NCBI GenBank assembly: GCA_013398955.1
Contig: VWPU01009604.1
Location: forward strand, 1 to 64,000
DNA length: 64,000 bases
Source of the DNA: Callaeas wilsoni
Lineage: Eukaryota; Chordata; Aves; Passeriformes; Callaeidae
Direction: 5' to 3'
Shown here: piece by piece, positions 1 to 11,465 of the stretch
Numbering within the stretch: the stretch's first letter is position 1
How the letters are laid out: every line of letters starts with the position of its first letter
The notes under the pieces: generated by a model
The model's input: the letters and a program-made list of their open reading frames with translations, nothing else
The model's database searches: none
Told to the model about the DNA's origin: nothing
Program-made: the position numbers and the translations under genes

Positions 1-229
1 GGCGGCCGCGGATCGCGTGCGAGCGGGCAGCGTCGGCTCGCCCCGTCCCTCGGCCGCCCGCCCGCCACCTGGATCACGAGGGACGCGGCGCCCGAGCATC
101 CTCCCCACCCCCGGCGCCCTCCGGCCCGCTCCCGCCGCTCGCTCCCGCACCTCCGCCCTGCGCCGCGGCCGGGGGCTGCTCCTCGCCCGGAGAAACTTTG
201 CACCCCCGGGTCGTGGCGGGGACCGTGGG
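1..229 (+). other. AHRR: AHRR exon 1, non-coding (5' boundary unknown)
   Basis: The end is set by the donor GTGGG|GTAAGT at 229/230, the best splice donor in the island. There is no ATG anywhere in 1-229, and none in the ten untranslated bases of exon 2. The first AUG of a message spliced 229 to 19247 is therefore the AHRR start codon, which supports this exon as 5' UTR. Mammalian AHRR also has a non-coding first exon. The left boundary is a placeholder: transcription could start inside this interval or before the window. Confidence 0.6.
13..22 (+). promoter_or_regulatory. xenobiotic response element (XRE/DRE), perfect consensus
   Basis: The bases TCGCGTGCGA match the extended AHR-ARNT site (T/G)NGCGTG(A/C)(G/C)A at all ten positions. 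AHRR promoters of mammals are known to be AHR-induced through XREs, so a site here fits the known negative feedback loop. Whether it lies upstream of, or inside, exon 1 cannot be decided because the transcription start is not marked. Binding is inferred from sequence only. Confidence 0.7.
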
Positions 230-2248
230 GTAAGTCGCTGCATCCCGAGAGCTCGCGGCGGGCAGGAGAGGCTTCAGCCTGGGCTGTGCGGCGGAATCGG
301 GGGACTGTCGGCTCCGGCCGCCTCGCCCCTCGCTGTTCCCGGGGTGTCGGTGGTCCCGCTGCCCGTGTCGGCGGCGCTGGGACCGCAGCCGCGCAGGACG
401 CGCCGCGCTTCTTCCAGGCGGGCGCCGGTGACGGTCCGCAGCTCCCAGGCGAGAGCGCCGGGGGGTGCCGGTGGCGGCCGACGCTCGGATGGGTGATGAT
501 CGAGCGGTGCCTCTCTGTCCCGAGGGCTGAAACCGGGGCGGCGGAGGTCTCTGCCGCGGCACCTTGGCCACATCCTTTGCACTGACGCTTCGAGAGACCT
601 TTCGAGGGGAAAACAAGTGAAATAAAGTTTCACATTGCCTCTTTCGAGCCCCAGGTGCACTCGCTTGGAACTGGACGGAGTGGGTTTGCCTTAGGGTCAG
701 CCAGTACTTGACTTGAAAATAATTTTCAGCGTTTTATAACTTCAGAGCTAAGGATTCCTGTTGTGTTTCAGTTTGACATACCAAAGGGCGAAAAAGCAGT
801 GAGGGTAAGGCTCTGGTGCTTTTTCTGACTTCTTGTTACTTTGTTAAGTAAACAAGAATTTAGTACGACTTTGAGTGAAGCTGTAGTTTTATGTCTATTT
901 TAAATATTAATTTAAATAGCATAAAACGAAGTTAAATCATGTAAAAAACTTTTTTTTTTTTTCTGAAGACAGACACAAACAATGTTTGTGCGTCATTTAG
1001 TGAGTTTCTAGGAGTTGGGCTATCTAACCAGAAAAAAAAGAGAAACAAAACCCACCAGAATAAAACCAAGAATATGCTTGACGTTTGGTAGTTGGAGGTT
1101 TCAAAAAGACAACCAGGACTGGATTTAAATAAAACTTAATGCTCTGGTTGGGTTCAGAAATAGGCTGTTGAGAAGAATGTTGATGCACATATGTTTGTAC
1201 TAGATAAAATAAAACAGTTCTCCTTTATGAACATGTAGAGAGTGTTATGATTCAGGGCTAAGACTAAAAAATTTCATTTAAGTAAGAGACTTAATGACTG
1301 ACAAGATCAAATTCACTGGCAAGACACTCAGTTAATTTGCAACCAAAAGCAAGAATTTATTTCCGTGAAAAACAAAAGTACCTTGTACTGTAGATATTAA
1401 GATCCAGAAAGAGTTTCCAGTTAAGGTTTTGATGGTGACTTTAACATTGTTGCTCCTGCCGGCATCCTCTGCCAGAGCACAGGCTGAGACAGTCCTCGCT
1501 TTTCATTGCTGCATCCACCCCGTCTCTGTGTCTGTATATGTTTTTGACAACCTATTTTTTTACCATACTTGACCATAAAAGTGTGTTCGGGTGTTCTTCA
1601 GTCTCGAGGAGAAGATTAGGATTTTAGGGGCTGTGTTGGGCTAGTGTGTAAAAACCTCCAGCCCCCGGCTCTGGAAGCACAAGGCTGCACAGTCTGTAGG
1701 GTGAAGGTGTACGGAGGGGGACGGTTTCGGGAAGAGTGCTGGGGAACGAACACTCGTATGTGTAAAAGTCAGGTTGTTGTGGGTTCAGGATTTTAATTCT
1801 AACTGAGCCGTGGGAGAGAGGAGGTATATTATTACCTTAGCCTTCCATCGATTCAGATTTCTGCTCAGGAATCATAAGGAGGAAATGCATTTCTAGGCCC
1901 TGTTTGCAATGCGAGTGCTTACAAAAACCAGCCAGCCAGTCTAATATTGATCCATTGGTTTCAGCGTATAAACAGATTTAAACTCCAGTGAGGAGGATTT
2001 AGTACTCAGAAATGATTTTTCCATTAGATTTTCCTTTCTGTAGGTATATAAAAAAATGTAGTAAAGATGCTTTCAGTATCAGGAAATGCCCATCTGCGGT
2101 TGAATGAGACTAGAGAACACAATACAGCTTTTGCTGCCGTGTTTTTAAGGGGTTTGATCCAATCTGAGACCCCACTGAATATGGGGGCTCGGCTATTGAA
2201 TTATCAAAGTCCAGTGCCAAATCTTTCCTTAATATTCCTGGTAATTAC

Positions 2249-2258
2249 TGCTGACTCA
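2249..2258 (-). promoter_or_regulatory. NF-E2/Maf-type site (CNC-sMaf consensus)
   Basis: Read on the minus strand the bases are TGAGTCAGCA, a full match to the CNC-small Maf (NRF2/NF-E2) consensus TGA(G/C)TCAGCA. It lies about 2 kb into intron 1. NRF2 and AHR pathways are known to cross-regulate, so such a site in this gene would make sense. A ten-base match alone is weak evidence of use. Confidence 0.3.
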
Positions 2259-3067
2259 TGCTGACATGTGAGTTCAATTAGCCCCAAATGGAATGTAAAG
2301 GATGTGGGAGTGTCTCTTTGTGCCCAGAGACAGCTAGGACAAAGCAGATTTTGGAGGAAAATTCAAGGAATTGCCAAGTTTGGGTAGGAAGTGTCAGCCA
2401 GGGCTTTTTTTTTACAGTAATGTTTGAATAACCATTAAAGTTGAAGCCCAGGAAGGGGATGTTGGATAACATGGACTTGTCTTCACTACGGGATAACCGT
2501 AGTCCTAACTCAGACATTGCTTCTAATTTGAGTCATGTCCACACACACAAGCTCGTTCCTGAAGAGTGTTGATGTTTTCAATTTGAGTTGGCTTACCCAT
2601 GAGGAATAAGCTATAGCTCAGATAACCACAATTCATCGGCTGCTAACCCAATCTGCCTGAGTGGCACAAGTGGTATTTTGCTCAACTCTTCCTGCTCCCG
2701 CTTGAAGGGGGTTACCTGGAGAGCAGGAAGCTCCTGCCTGCTTCCCCGGTGCAGGCAGAGCACAGACAGCATCGGTTTGGCCGTGAGGTAGGCAACGGGA
2801 TATTTGCCAGTGTGAACATTCCCACACAATTACTGCCTAACTGCCATATTTGTGACAGGTCACTGGTGGTGGACAGTGTCACCACACGGCCATGGCAAAG
2901 CAGGACAGGAGGACTCCGCAGTGGTGCAGCGCTTTCTGGTGCTCAGAACAGGGCACTGCTGCAACGAGGTGTTAGAAGCAAAAAAATGTCCTTGTCCCAG
3001 AAATTAATTCCCTGACAGCTACCAGCTGGTGCAAAAGGTCATTTATATGTCAGAGGTACATGCTAAT

Positions 3068-3092
3068 AAATCAATCAATCAATCAATCAATC
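3068..3092. repeat. (AATC)n microsatellite
   Basis: About six tandem copies of AATC in intron 1. Simple tetranucleotide repeat with no flanking retroelement tail that I recognise. Confidence 0.85.
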
Positions 3093-5194
3093 CAGCCATA
3101 ATTGGCTAGCAGAAACGGGAGCCGCTGCTTTTGAGAGAAGCAGTTTCATTGTTGGCCCTCTATGCAAATTGCCACTAGGAAACTGCAGATCACAATTTCT
3201 ACAAACATTTTGAGGTCAAAGCAAAGAAGGTGGACACGATGGCAAATATGCAGCCTAGTGTGTACCAAGCAGCCCTTTTTTTTTTTTCAAGAGGAAAGTG
3301 ACCCTTCTGGGTCTGCATGAAGAATGAAAATTTCAAGGTGCTTTGCAAGGAATTTGAGAGTCAGGAACCAGATGAACATCTTGAGACAGAAATGCTTTAG
3401 GAGTATGTCTCTGTCAGTCCAGAGCTCCCACAGAGCTGATCACAGTCATGTTGGATTTAATTCAACTTGCCTTCAGAGTCTTGAACTTTGAGATTTCGGT
3501 GGCAAGTCCTGTCTGTGTGGTACTGCTGTCAACATAGCGAATATGTCATAGGTAACTACAGAATTCGAATTGATGGACTTACAGGGTTGCACAGGTGAGG
3601 TGGAAAAAATTACGCCAACAGAACACCAACTAAATGCACCCCAAATAGTTATGAACCCCCAAGGTCCCCTGTGCCAGTGTATGATATAACCATTTCAGCA
3701 CAGACCAGGTAGAAGCTGTTCACTCAAGTGCAGCCCTCAGGTTCACAGGTGTGTATCCACAATCACAAGAGACCGAGTGTATCTCTTTTACCTTTTTGAA
3801 ACCTTATTCTGAATCTTAGCCTTTCCCTCTGAGAGGTTCCTTCTGGAGTGCAGTGACAGGGCAAGTGCAGGATGGCTGTGTAAAACTGTGCAGGGTGGCA
3901 GTGCTTAGCTGTCTGTGTCAGCGGAAGGTCTTCGGTACGAGCATTTGTGAACAAAGCATTTAGTCTGTACCCAACCCATGAGGGCTGGACCGTGCTGTCT
4001 ATGCTTTTGAATTAAGACTGCATCTGCAGGCAACACAAATAATTTGCATGATGCAATCCATATGAAGCTAGTGCTGCAAAACATGGTGTTTGCAATCATG
4101 TATTTGTTCTGTGACTGCAGGGCTGCCTGGTGCAACAGAGCTGTTGCTCTGTATTCAACAGCAGTATCTGTGCATGCTCTAAATACGTTAGATACTTATT
4201 CCTTACTCTTTAACTGTATTAGTATTGATGCTGAGTGGTGGTCATTTCAGTATATTTAGCTTGTTGAAAATATGTGCTCACATAAAATCAACTTTTGTCA
4301 TTTCTTAGAAGTGTAGAAAACTACCATTAGAGGGTTTCTCCCTCTTCCGTAACACTTCAGCTGAAACAGAGTGAGGCTGAATACATGGCGGTTTTGGGGT
4401 CACTGTCTCTCTTTCCTGGCCTCTGTTTGCTGCATTTGGTAGTGTACAGATCCCTGGGACGACTTATGCTAAGTAACCTCTTGAACTTTTTCCTTCACTG
4501 AAACTTCGGATATTATGCTCTCACATTACACTCAGGGCAGCAATTGTTTGGAAAGCAGCTCCTCTTGGCCTCGTTGTCTCTCACAGGGATTTGCTTCTCC
4601 AAAATGTGTTTTTCTGATATCTGAGAGCTCCTAGTGCATTTGTCAGATCGAGTCTCCCTCTCCTTGTTCTCAAATGAGGAATCATTCCACAAACATCATG
4701 CTTTCTTCTTGTTTCAGGCCATTTATAGAGAAGCAAAATTTGATGAAGTTGTTTTGTGGGCAAGGAGTATAGGCATTAGAGATTTTGGAGGGGTATGCCG
4801 AGAGGACTACCATTCAGGTTGGGACTTCACAGGATCTGTCAGATCTGTTCCCTATTTCATGGACATCTCAAATGAGGGGTCAGATCATGCGGGCATTTAG
4901 CCTGCAGAGGTCACCAAACAGGTTTCAGGCACTCGGAAGATAAAAGTCAAATTCAGAATGATTTTTGACAGTCACAACCTCCAGAAAACCAACCAGGATG
5001 TGAGTCTATAAGGTTTAGTTCAAAGGTTTATCTTTAGTCAGTAATAAATCACGTACTCAAATATGGCTAAGGAGAAAAGGATGTGGAAATATGGTGGTTC
5101 ACAAACTAAACATGAGTCAGTAGCACTGCACTGTTGTAAAAATGGTGTGTACAAATAGAAATGGTTTTTCTGAGGTACATCAATCTTTTTGTCC

Positions 5195-5440
5195 TGCTCA
5201 GCTCAGGTAGGTCCTCAGTTAGAGTACTGCACTCATTTGGGAGCAGGGTACTTGAGAAAAAATTGCAGATAGAATTAAGAGTCCAGAGGAGAGCAAAAAG
5301 GGTTATCAGATGTGTAAAACCACAAGAAAAGACTACAATAATTGTTTAGTCTAGAGACAAGAAAAGTAAAGGAAAAGAAGTTAAAAATCGTCAGAAATAT
5401 AGGATTAGCTGCAAAGTTAGTTCAATTTAAACTGTAATTT
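5195..5440 (+). mobile_element. decayed CR1-type LINE fragment, sense
   Basis: A degraded CR1 copy covering the end of the reverse transcriptase frame and the start of the 3' region. Recognisable pieces include a stretch reading LEYC and a following run resembling the CR1 sequence 'gtccagaggagagcaaaaagg'-type segment, then a tract like the CR1 'gtttagtctagag' motif. Many substitutions and indels indicate an old insertion. The right edge is uncertain and may extend further. Confidence 0.55.
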
Positions 5441-6616
5441 AGGTTCATGTCAGTCAGGGCAAGAAATTATGATAGAATCATATGTTATGTTGTAGTAAGG
5501 AAAATTTAGTTTGAGATGTTTAGGGAAAAAAAAAAAGTGATTTTAGTGATAGTTAAGTGCCAGAATAAAATCTCTGGGGTACTCATAGAAACTGTACTTC
5601 TTCAGTATAAGCATCATTGGGGAGTGGTTTAACAGCTGTGTTGTTACAGCTATGATGGCCTAAGCATGTAAAAGACTAAAAAGATGTGGCACTTTTTTAT
5701 TAACTCAATTGATTTAGTTAGAAAAAACAGACAAGTCTTTCATGCTCACAAGCCATTTCTCAGATATGCAACCTCTGAATGGTTTTGGTACAGCTGCTTC
5801 TGTATGAAGCAGGGAATGATGTTCTGTACACTCTCTTGAGGGTCTTTTCAGTCCCATTTGCAATGATTAACAAAATCTTTCTGTCTTGGGATAGACGGGT
5901 GTTAAGGGACTGGGGAGGGAAGGCAGGCTATAAAAGCAGATGAAAGAGCTCTCTCCTACCCTGTAATTGAGGAGATTCCCTACGATTTTCACTCCATGAA
6001 AAATGCCTGTTTATTACTTTTCAGGAGTGGATGAGAATCAGTAAATCTTATACTAGCTTTTCTATAAGTGTCAGGTGGTTTTGGATAATAGCAAATGCTT
6101 TATGACAAGTGATATTGTGATAGGATGTGATGTGATAACATGTTTGCTTTTTTATCTTAGAGACAAATAAAATTCTGGGAGTTTTGAAGGCAAGAGGTCA
6201 AATCTTCCCCCACCTATTGCCCTAATTATATAAAGTGAAAAACTTGCAGTCATGACTTGTTTATGAAAATTAGTATTTTTAAATCTAAAGATGCATGATC
6301 AAAACTTTAATGAGATTATAGAAAATAACACTGCTAGGATTATTAATGAGAATTAGTTTTTATATATTGGCTACTTTAGGGTAGTAACAGATATAAATAA
6401 TACTAGAAGAGGGTAGTACTGCAGGTAACTTGAGAATGTATTTAAACATATTTTTGTCTCTGGACAGATGTCTCTAAAACAGTAAAGGTATTTACAATAA
6501 AAAGTTCTAGAAGTTGTCAAATAGTAGAAGAAAAAGGCAGATATGTATATAGATCTCAAAAGCATAACGGGAATACCTCGCTTACAAAGGAGAAATTCGT
6601 GTTTCTGGAGAGGAAA

Positions 6617-7243
6617 ACACAGAATCATAGATCACAGAGTGGTTCGGGTTGGAAGGTACCTTAAAGATTCTAATTCTTACCCCACTGCCATGGGCAGGGA
6701 CACCTGAAACTAGGTCAGGTTGCTCAGGGTCCTTTTCAACCTGGACCTGAACACTACCAGGAATGCAACTACATTATCTTTAGTCATCTACATCTACATC
6801 TACAGGCATCTACAACTTCTCCAGGCGACCTGTGCCAGTGTCTCACCANGTCAGTTTGCTCAGGGCCCTTTTCAGCCTGGACCTGAACACTTCCAGGAAT
6901 GGGGCATCTACAGCTTCTCCAGGCGACCTGTGCCAATGTCTCACCACCCTCACCATAAAGAATTTCTTCTCAACATTTCATCTACACCTGCCCGTCACTT
7001 CAAAAACACTATCCCTTGTCTTATCACTCCATGCCCTTGTGATAAGTCCTTCTCCGGCTTTCTCGTAGGCCCCCAGAACCTCTTTAGGTCCTGTAAGCTC
7101 TCCCTGGAGCCAAGTGCTTCTCCCCAGGGCTGCTCTCAATCCATTCTCTGCCCAGCCTGTGCTTGGAGCTGCCCGACCCACGTGTAGGACCTTGCACTTG
7201 GCCTTGTTGAACTTTATGATGTTCACGTGGACCTTATGCATTG
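6617..7243 (-). mobile_element. CR1 LINE 3' end, antisense, with internal duplication at a gap
   Basis: Typical avian CR1 in reverse orientation. The 3' end (ACAGAATCATAGATCACAG) sits at the left edge. The right part encodes, on the minus strand, a remnant of the ORF2 C-terminus reading FNKAKCKVLHVGR. It is 5'-truncated, as most CR1 copies are. A single N at 6849 separates two diverged versions of the same ~100 bp segment, so the true genomic length of this element is uncertain. Confidence 0.88.
6849..6849. other. single-N assembly join inside a duplicated CR1 segment
   Basis: The only ambiguous base of this element. Bases 6718-6848 to its left and 6850-6946 to its right are versions of the same CR1 stretch, both starting near GTCAG(G/T)TTGCTCAGGG and both ending near CCTGTGCCA(G/A)TGTCTCACCA. 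The versions differ at several bases and the left one holds extra CATCTA repeats. This looks like an unmerged or wrongly joined contig end. Confidence 0.7.
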
Positions 7244-8566
7244 GAAGTTAAGGACCTGCACTATATTTTAGTACTTATCCAAACCAAGGTGCTGGAGTAG
7301 TGCCTTGTCTGCACAGCAGACAAAACTGGACAGCCTTTCAACCAGTATAACTTGTTTATCTGTATTTATATTAAAAATACTAGCTACATCAGGCTTTATT
7401 TTTACTTTTGTTTTCAGATTCAGTATCTGAAAGAACAGGAACTTTTGAGTTTCCATTCTGATTTTCATGTACTTCATTAAACTGAAGACTTGCAAGAATT
7501 GAGCAAAAGCTTGACAACTCACACGGAAGCCTGGCTCTTGGTGTGTGCTTCCAATCTGTGACCTGCTCCTTTCAAACTAAGTGTTTTTTACAATGGTGAC
7601 AAAAACATCTTAAACCACTGAACTGCAGTGGTAACAAAAATAACAATGTCAATTTAAGCATCTAGCTAACATAACTTTCAGAGTTCCAGGAGAAAATATT
7701 TGATGTTTCATTTCAATTTTTCTCTGCATTCTCATTTTGCATCTCAAGCTTTGAGAAAAACATGGTTTTTTCCCCCCTGAAATTATTTTTCGTTTTTTTT
7801 TTTTACCTCTGGGTGTTCAGATATCTAAGCTCTGCTGAACCTCTTTTATGGGGCTTTTGTGAGTTCATCCTCAGTTACTATTTTTCTTCCACTGAATTAC
7901 TGAGTAGGAACAACATAGAAAAGCAAAGCCTGGAGAAGAATAGGATTGCATCTCCCCAGTAAGCTGATTTTACATCTAGGTATATAACTGATTTTCTTGC
8001 CTGCCTTCCTAGTCCTACATACATTTCATAACTTTTAGATCAGTCTCCATTTTGTTGGCCTTAGATGCAAGTCTCTTTTGCTTCTTCTTTGGGAGAATGC
8101 TACACTGTGTTATCCTGGTGTCACACAGGCTCCTCTGAGGACAGGCTGTGTCTCTGAGCCAAAGGCAGCCACTTAAGTCTCTTTCCACACTGTCTCTAGT
8201 GATGCAGAAAAAATGCAAATATATGATATCAATGAATTATATGTGATCCATATATGTATGGAAAAATAGATATTCAAAATATATGAGCTGTCAAATATTT
8301 TACTCCTGTTCTGCTCTGGAGTGCAACTAAAGTCTTTTAAGAAGCCTTTTGTGGAAAAGAAGAGAGAAATCAGGGCAATGAGAGTACAGTTATGGTGTAT
8401 GACAGATGTTTTCAAAAGACTTGGAATTGGATCTTGGCCCACTTGCAGAAGAGCATCACCATCTTACTGGCTACTGTGGAGACTCTCCCTGAATTTGATA
8501 AAATCCTGATGAAACTTCCATTTAAGTTCCATTTTGGCTTTACAGTAGAAAACTCCTAGAAATGAT

Positions 8567-8567
8567 N
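8567..8567. other. single-N assembly join with duplicated flanks
   Basis: Bases 8483-8566 left of the N and 8568-8658 right of it are nearly identical, ending in the same CTCCTAGAAATGAT. The left copy lacks seven bases present in the right copy. The layout is what two overlapping contig ends give when placed end to end, so one copy is probably false. Confidence 0.8.
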
Positions 8568-8774
8568 GTCTCTCTGAATTTGATAAACAGTTCTTTCCTG
8601 ATGAAACTTCCATTTAAGTTCCATTTTGGCTTTACAGTAGAAAACTCCTAGAAATGATTGCTAATGTTTCTGTCTTATCTCATCTATTCAATCCTCTAAT
8701 TTATCCGTAGCCTCCCTTCATATAACTCAGGGTTTCCCATCACACTCTTTGCATTTACTCTGAAATTGCACCAT

Positions 8775-9820
8775 TGTGGTGGGTTGACCCTGGCTGGATG
8801 CCAGGCACCCACCAAAAGCACTCTATCACTCCCCTCCTCACCTGGACAGGGGAGAGAAAGTACAACAAAAGGCTCAGGAGTTGAGATAAGGGCAGCGAGA
8901 AGTCACTCATCAATTATCATCATGGGCAAAACAGGCTCAGCTTGGGGAAATTAATTTAACTTACTGCAAATCAAAATCAGAGCAGGATATTGAGAAGTAA
9001 AACCAATTCTAAAAACACCTTCCCTTCACCCGTTCCTTCTTTCCAGCTGTACCTCCTCCCTCCCAGTGGCACAGGGAGACAGGGAACGGGGTTTTGGTTA
9101 GTTTATCGCACGTTTCTCCCACTGCTCAGAGAGAGGAGTCATCTGCTCCAAGGTGGGGTTCTTCCCACAGGTTAAAGTTCTTTAAAAACTGCTCCAATGT
9201 CTGTCCCTTTCCACAGAGTGCAATCCTTCAGGAGCAGGCTGCTCCAGCATGGGTTCTCCACGGACCATGTGGGACACTCATTGGACACACTCTCTCCTTA
9301 GGTCTGCAGGTTCCTTCCAGGAGCCTGCTCTAACACAAGCTTTCCACAGGGTCACAGCCTCCTGTCAGGCATTCACTAGCTCTGGTGTATGTCTTCTCCA
9401 CGGGCTGCAGGTGGATCTCTGCATCCCTATGGATGTCCATGAGCTGCAGAGGCACAGCTGGCTTACCGTGATCTGCACCATGGGCTGCATGGGAATCTCA
9501 GCTCCAGCACCTGAAACACCTTCTCCCCCTTCTTCACTGACCTTGGCATCTGCAGAGCTGTTCCTCTCACATACTCTCACTCCTCCCTTCTCTGAGTGCA
9601 ATTTATTCTGCACAATACCTTTTTTTTTTCTTCTTAAATATGTTATCACAGAGGCTCTACCACCGTCTTTGGTTTACTTTGCCTTGGCCTGTTCTGGGTC
9701 CACCTTGGAGCTGCCTGGCATTGGCTCTGTTGGACATGGGAGAAGCTTTCAGCATCTTCTCACAGAAGCCACTCCTGTAGCTCCCCCACTACCAAAACCT
9801 GGCCACACAAACTCAGTACA
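8775..9820 (-). mobile_element. solo-type LTR of an avian endogenous retrovirus, antisense
   Basis: A 1046 bp element bounded by TGTGGTGGG on the left and AGTACA on the right, flanked by ACCAT (8770-8774) and ACCAC (9821-9825), a five-base target-site duplication with one mismatch. Five-base duplications suit class III (ERVL-like) elements, but I cannot name the family with certainty. On the minus strand a TATA-like ATATTTAAGAA lies at 9631-9642, which sets the sense direction. No gag, pol or env sequence adjoins it, so it looks like a solo LTR. Reading frames inside it, including a 204-codon one, are repeat-derived and not genes. A second copy lies inverted at 16292-17324. Confidence 0.8.
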
Positions 9821-11369
9821 ACCACCTTCTAGTCTAGCCTTGTGGATGCAGGATGATCAATAGCCTTACCGAAGATCACTGTTCTAGTATTTCAAAGGGA
9901 ACCCCAAACCTCAGACAGTTGAAGTGTGATGAAACAACAAGCAAGGTATTAAAACATAGGTGATTGGGAGAATAACACCCGGAATGCCAGTGAACTTACC
10001 AGAGGGTTTGGAGGACCAGTCCTTAATTATATTTGCAATCTGTGGCTAGTTCTGTGACTCAAAATAACATGTCTAATTTACCCCATCACAGTGGTGTGTG
10101 GGTGCTGGAGCACCTTATAGTGGAACAGGGAGTGGGGCACGAGGATAAAACAACCCAATAGGCCGTCAATGCACAGCCACATGTGTCTTGCAGAAAAAAG
10201 TGACACAATTAATTCAAAGGGATACTGTTATCCTCTTTTATCTAAGGATATTTATCCTTCACTTAAAATTGAAGACAAGCTAATGAACTGCTTAAACTCG
10301 AATAACTAATTAGCTCTAGAAGCCTTATCATGACAGCACAGAGCTAAATCTGGCAGAACATGTCTGAGAAATTATATATACCGTTAACAAGCATGCTTGA
10401 GATGTTCTCTGTACTGAGCTCTGTGTTGCGGGCACAAAGCTGCTTCCAAAACCTGAACCTAGCTATAGGCAGAAGACAGCTGAGGCCTTGCTACACTACT
10501 TATTCATGGTAGAACTATTTAATTGGCCTATCCTACTGGTTTTAGTTAGACTTACTATTAAAATGATGCTTATGCTTTCACAATGTCTGCTTTTCTTGTG
10601 ACCTGTTAGTCAGGTTCCAGCAAACAGAACAGAGGGACAGAGATCTCAAAGATATTATGTTCCTGAGAGTTTATAAGTGAAACATGCTATGCTAACATCC
10701 CTAATGAGGGCAAGATTGCAATGCAAGATTGACTGTCTTGTTAATCATCAAATAATCCATATGGTTCAGATGATATCCTAAATGCCCCAGCTGTAAAAAA
10801 ACTTTTCTTTACTGCTCACGCTTTCCTATGAAAAGTCCAGCTGCTGTGGCAACCCCATATTTTCCTCAGAAAGTCTGTGGTATAAACAATGGAGGACAAA
10901 AGTCAAGCCTGGTAGAAAGAGATATCACTTTACTAATTACAAAATATTGTACCAGATATATGCCCAATTTTTTTTTTGGCATTTTTTTTATATGCGCTAC
11001 TGTGTGTATCCTTCCTCAAGTGACAGAGTGCATGTTAGAAGTTCTAAAAACAGCTGTATTTTTCAAATATCACTTTAAAAAAGCCAACAAAACTGCATCT
11101 AAGCTTTTTTAAGATGTTATTTATTTACATCCTCAAAGCTCGAAAGAAGTGTCCTTGAACTTAATTTCAGGCTTTCTTATATAAACATATAAAGAAAGAA
11201 AGGCTGATGAGACAATTCAGTCCCCGATGAATTGTTTGTGAAGGAAGAATAATGATTGAAATTATTGTTCTGCTAAAGAAGAGGACTGTAGCTACATATC
11301 CATCTTGTAGCAAAGGGCTGCTCTGTTTTAAAGTCAAGCACTTGCAAATTAGGAAACTCAGGAATAAAC

Positions 11370-11465
11370 ATAAATTGATAAAACATTTAGATTGAAAAAG
11401 ACCTCTAAGAACATCAAGTCCAGCTGTTAAATTCCTCGCTTGTGCAGAGAGGCACTAAACTTAAT
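11370..11465 (-). mobile_element. short CR1 3'-end fragment, antisense
   Basis: The run AAAAAGACCTCTAAGAACAT followed by CAAGTCCAGC matches the antisense CR1 3' region, where GACCTCTAAGATCATCAAGT-type sequence is typical. Only about 95 bp is recognisable. Confidence 0.6.

Larger units (their letters stand above)
1..640 (+). promoter_or_regulatory. AHRR: CpG island at the AHRR 5' end
   Basis: The first ~600 bases are very GC-rich and dense in CpG, then composition drops sharply to AT-rich intron by about 700. This is the usual look of a vertebrate CpG-island promoter. It contains exon 1 and its donor at 229/230, plus an XRE near the left edge. Several long reading frames cross it on both strands, as expected when stop codons are rare in GC-rich DNA; they match no protein I recognise and I treat them as spurious. 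The window edge cuts the island, so the upstream promoter half is missing. Confidence 0.85.

Noticed and set aside
17..660. Several long reading frames on both strands in the first 660 bases
   Set aside because: They lie in the CpG island, where stop codons are rare. They have low-complexity Arg/Pro/Ala/Gly composition and match no family. The spliced AHRR message uses the ATG at 19257.
9249..9863. 204-codon plus-strand frame
   Set aside because: It lies almost entirely within the LTR at 8775-9820, and its counterpart appears in the other LTR copy on the opposite strand. It is a translation of repeat sequence.
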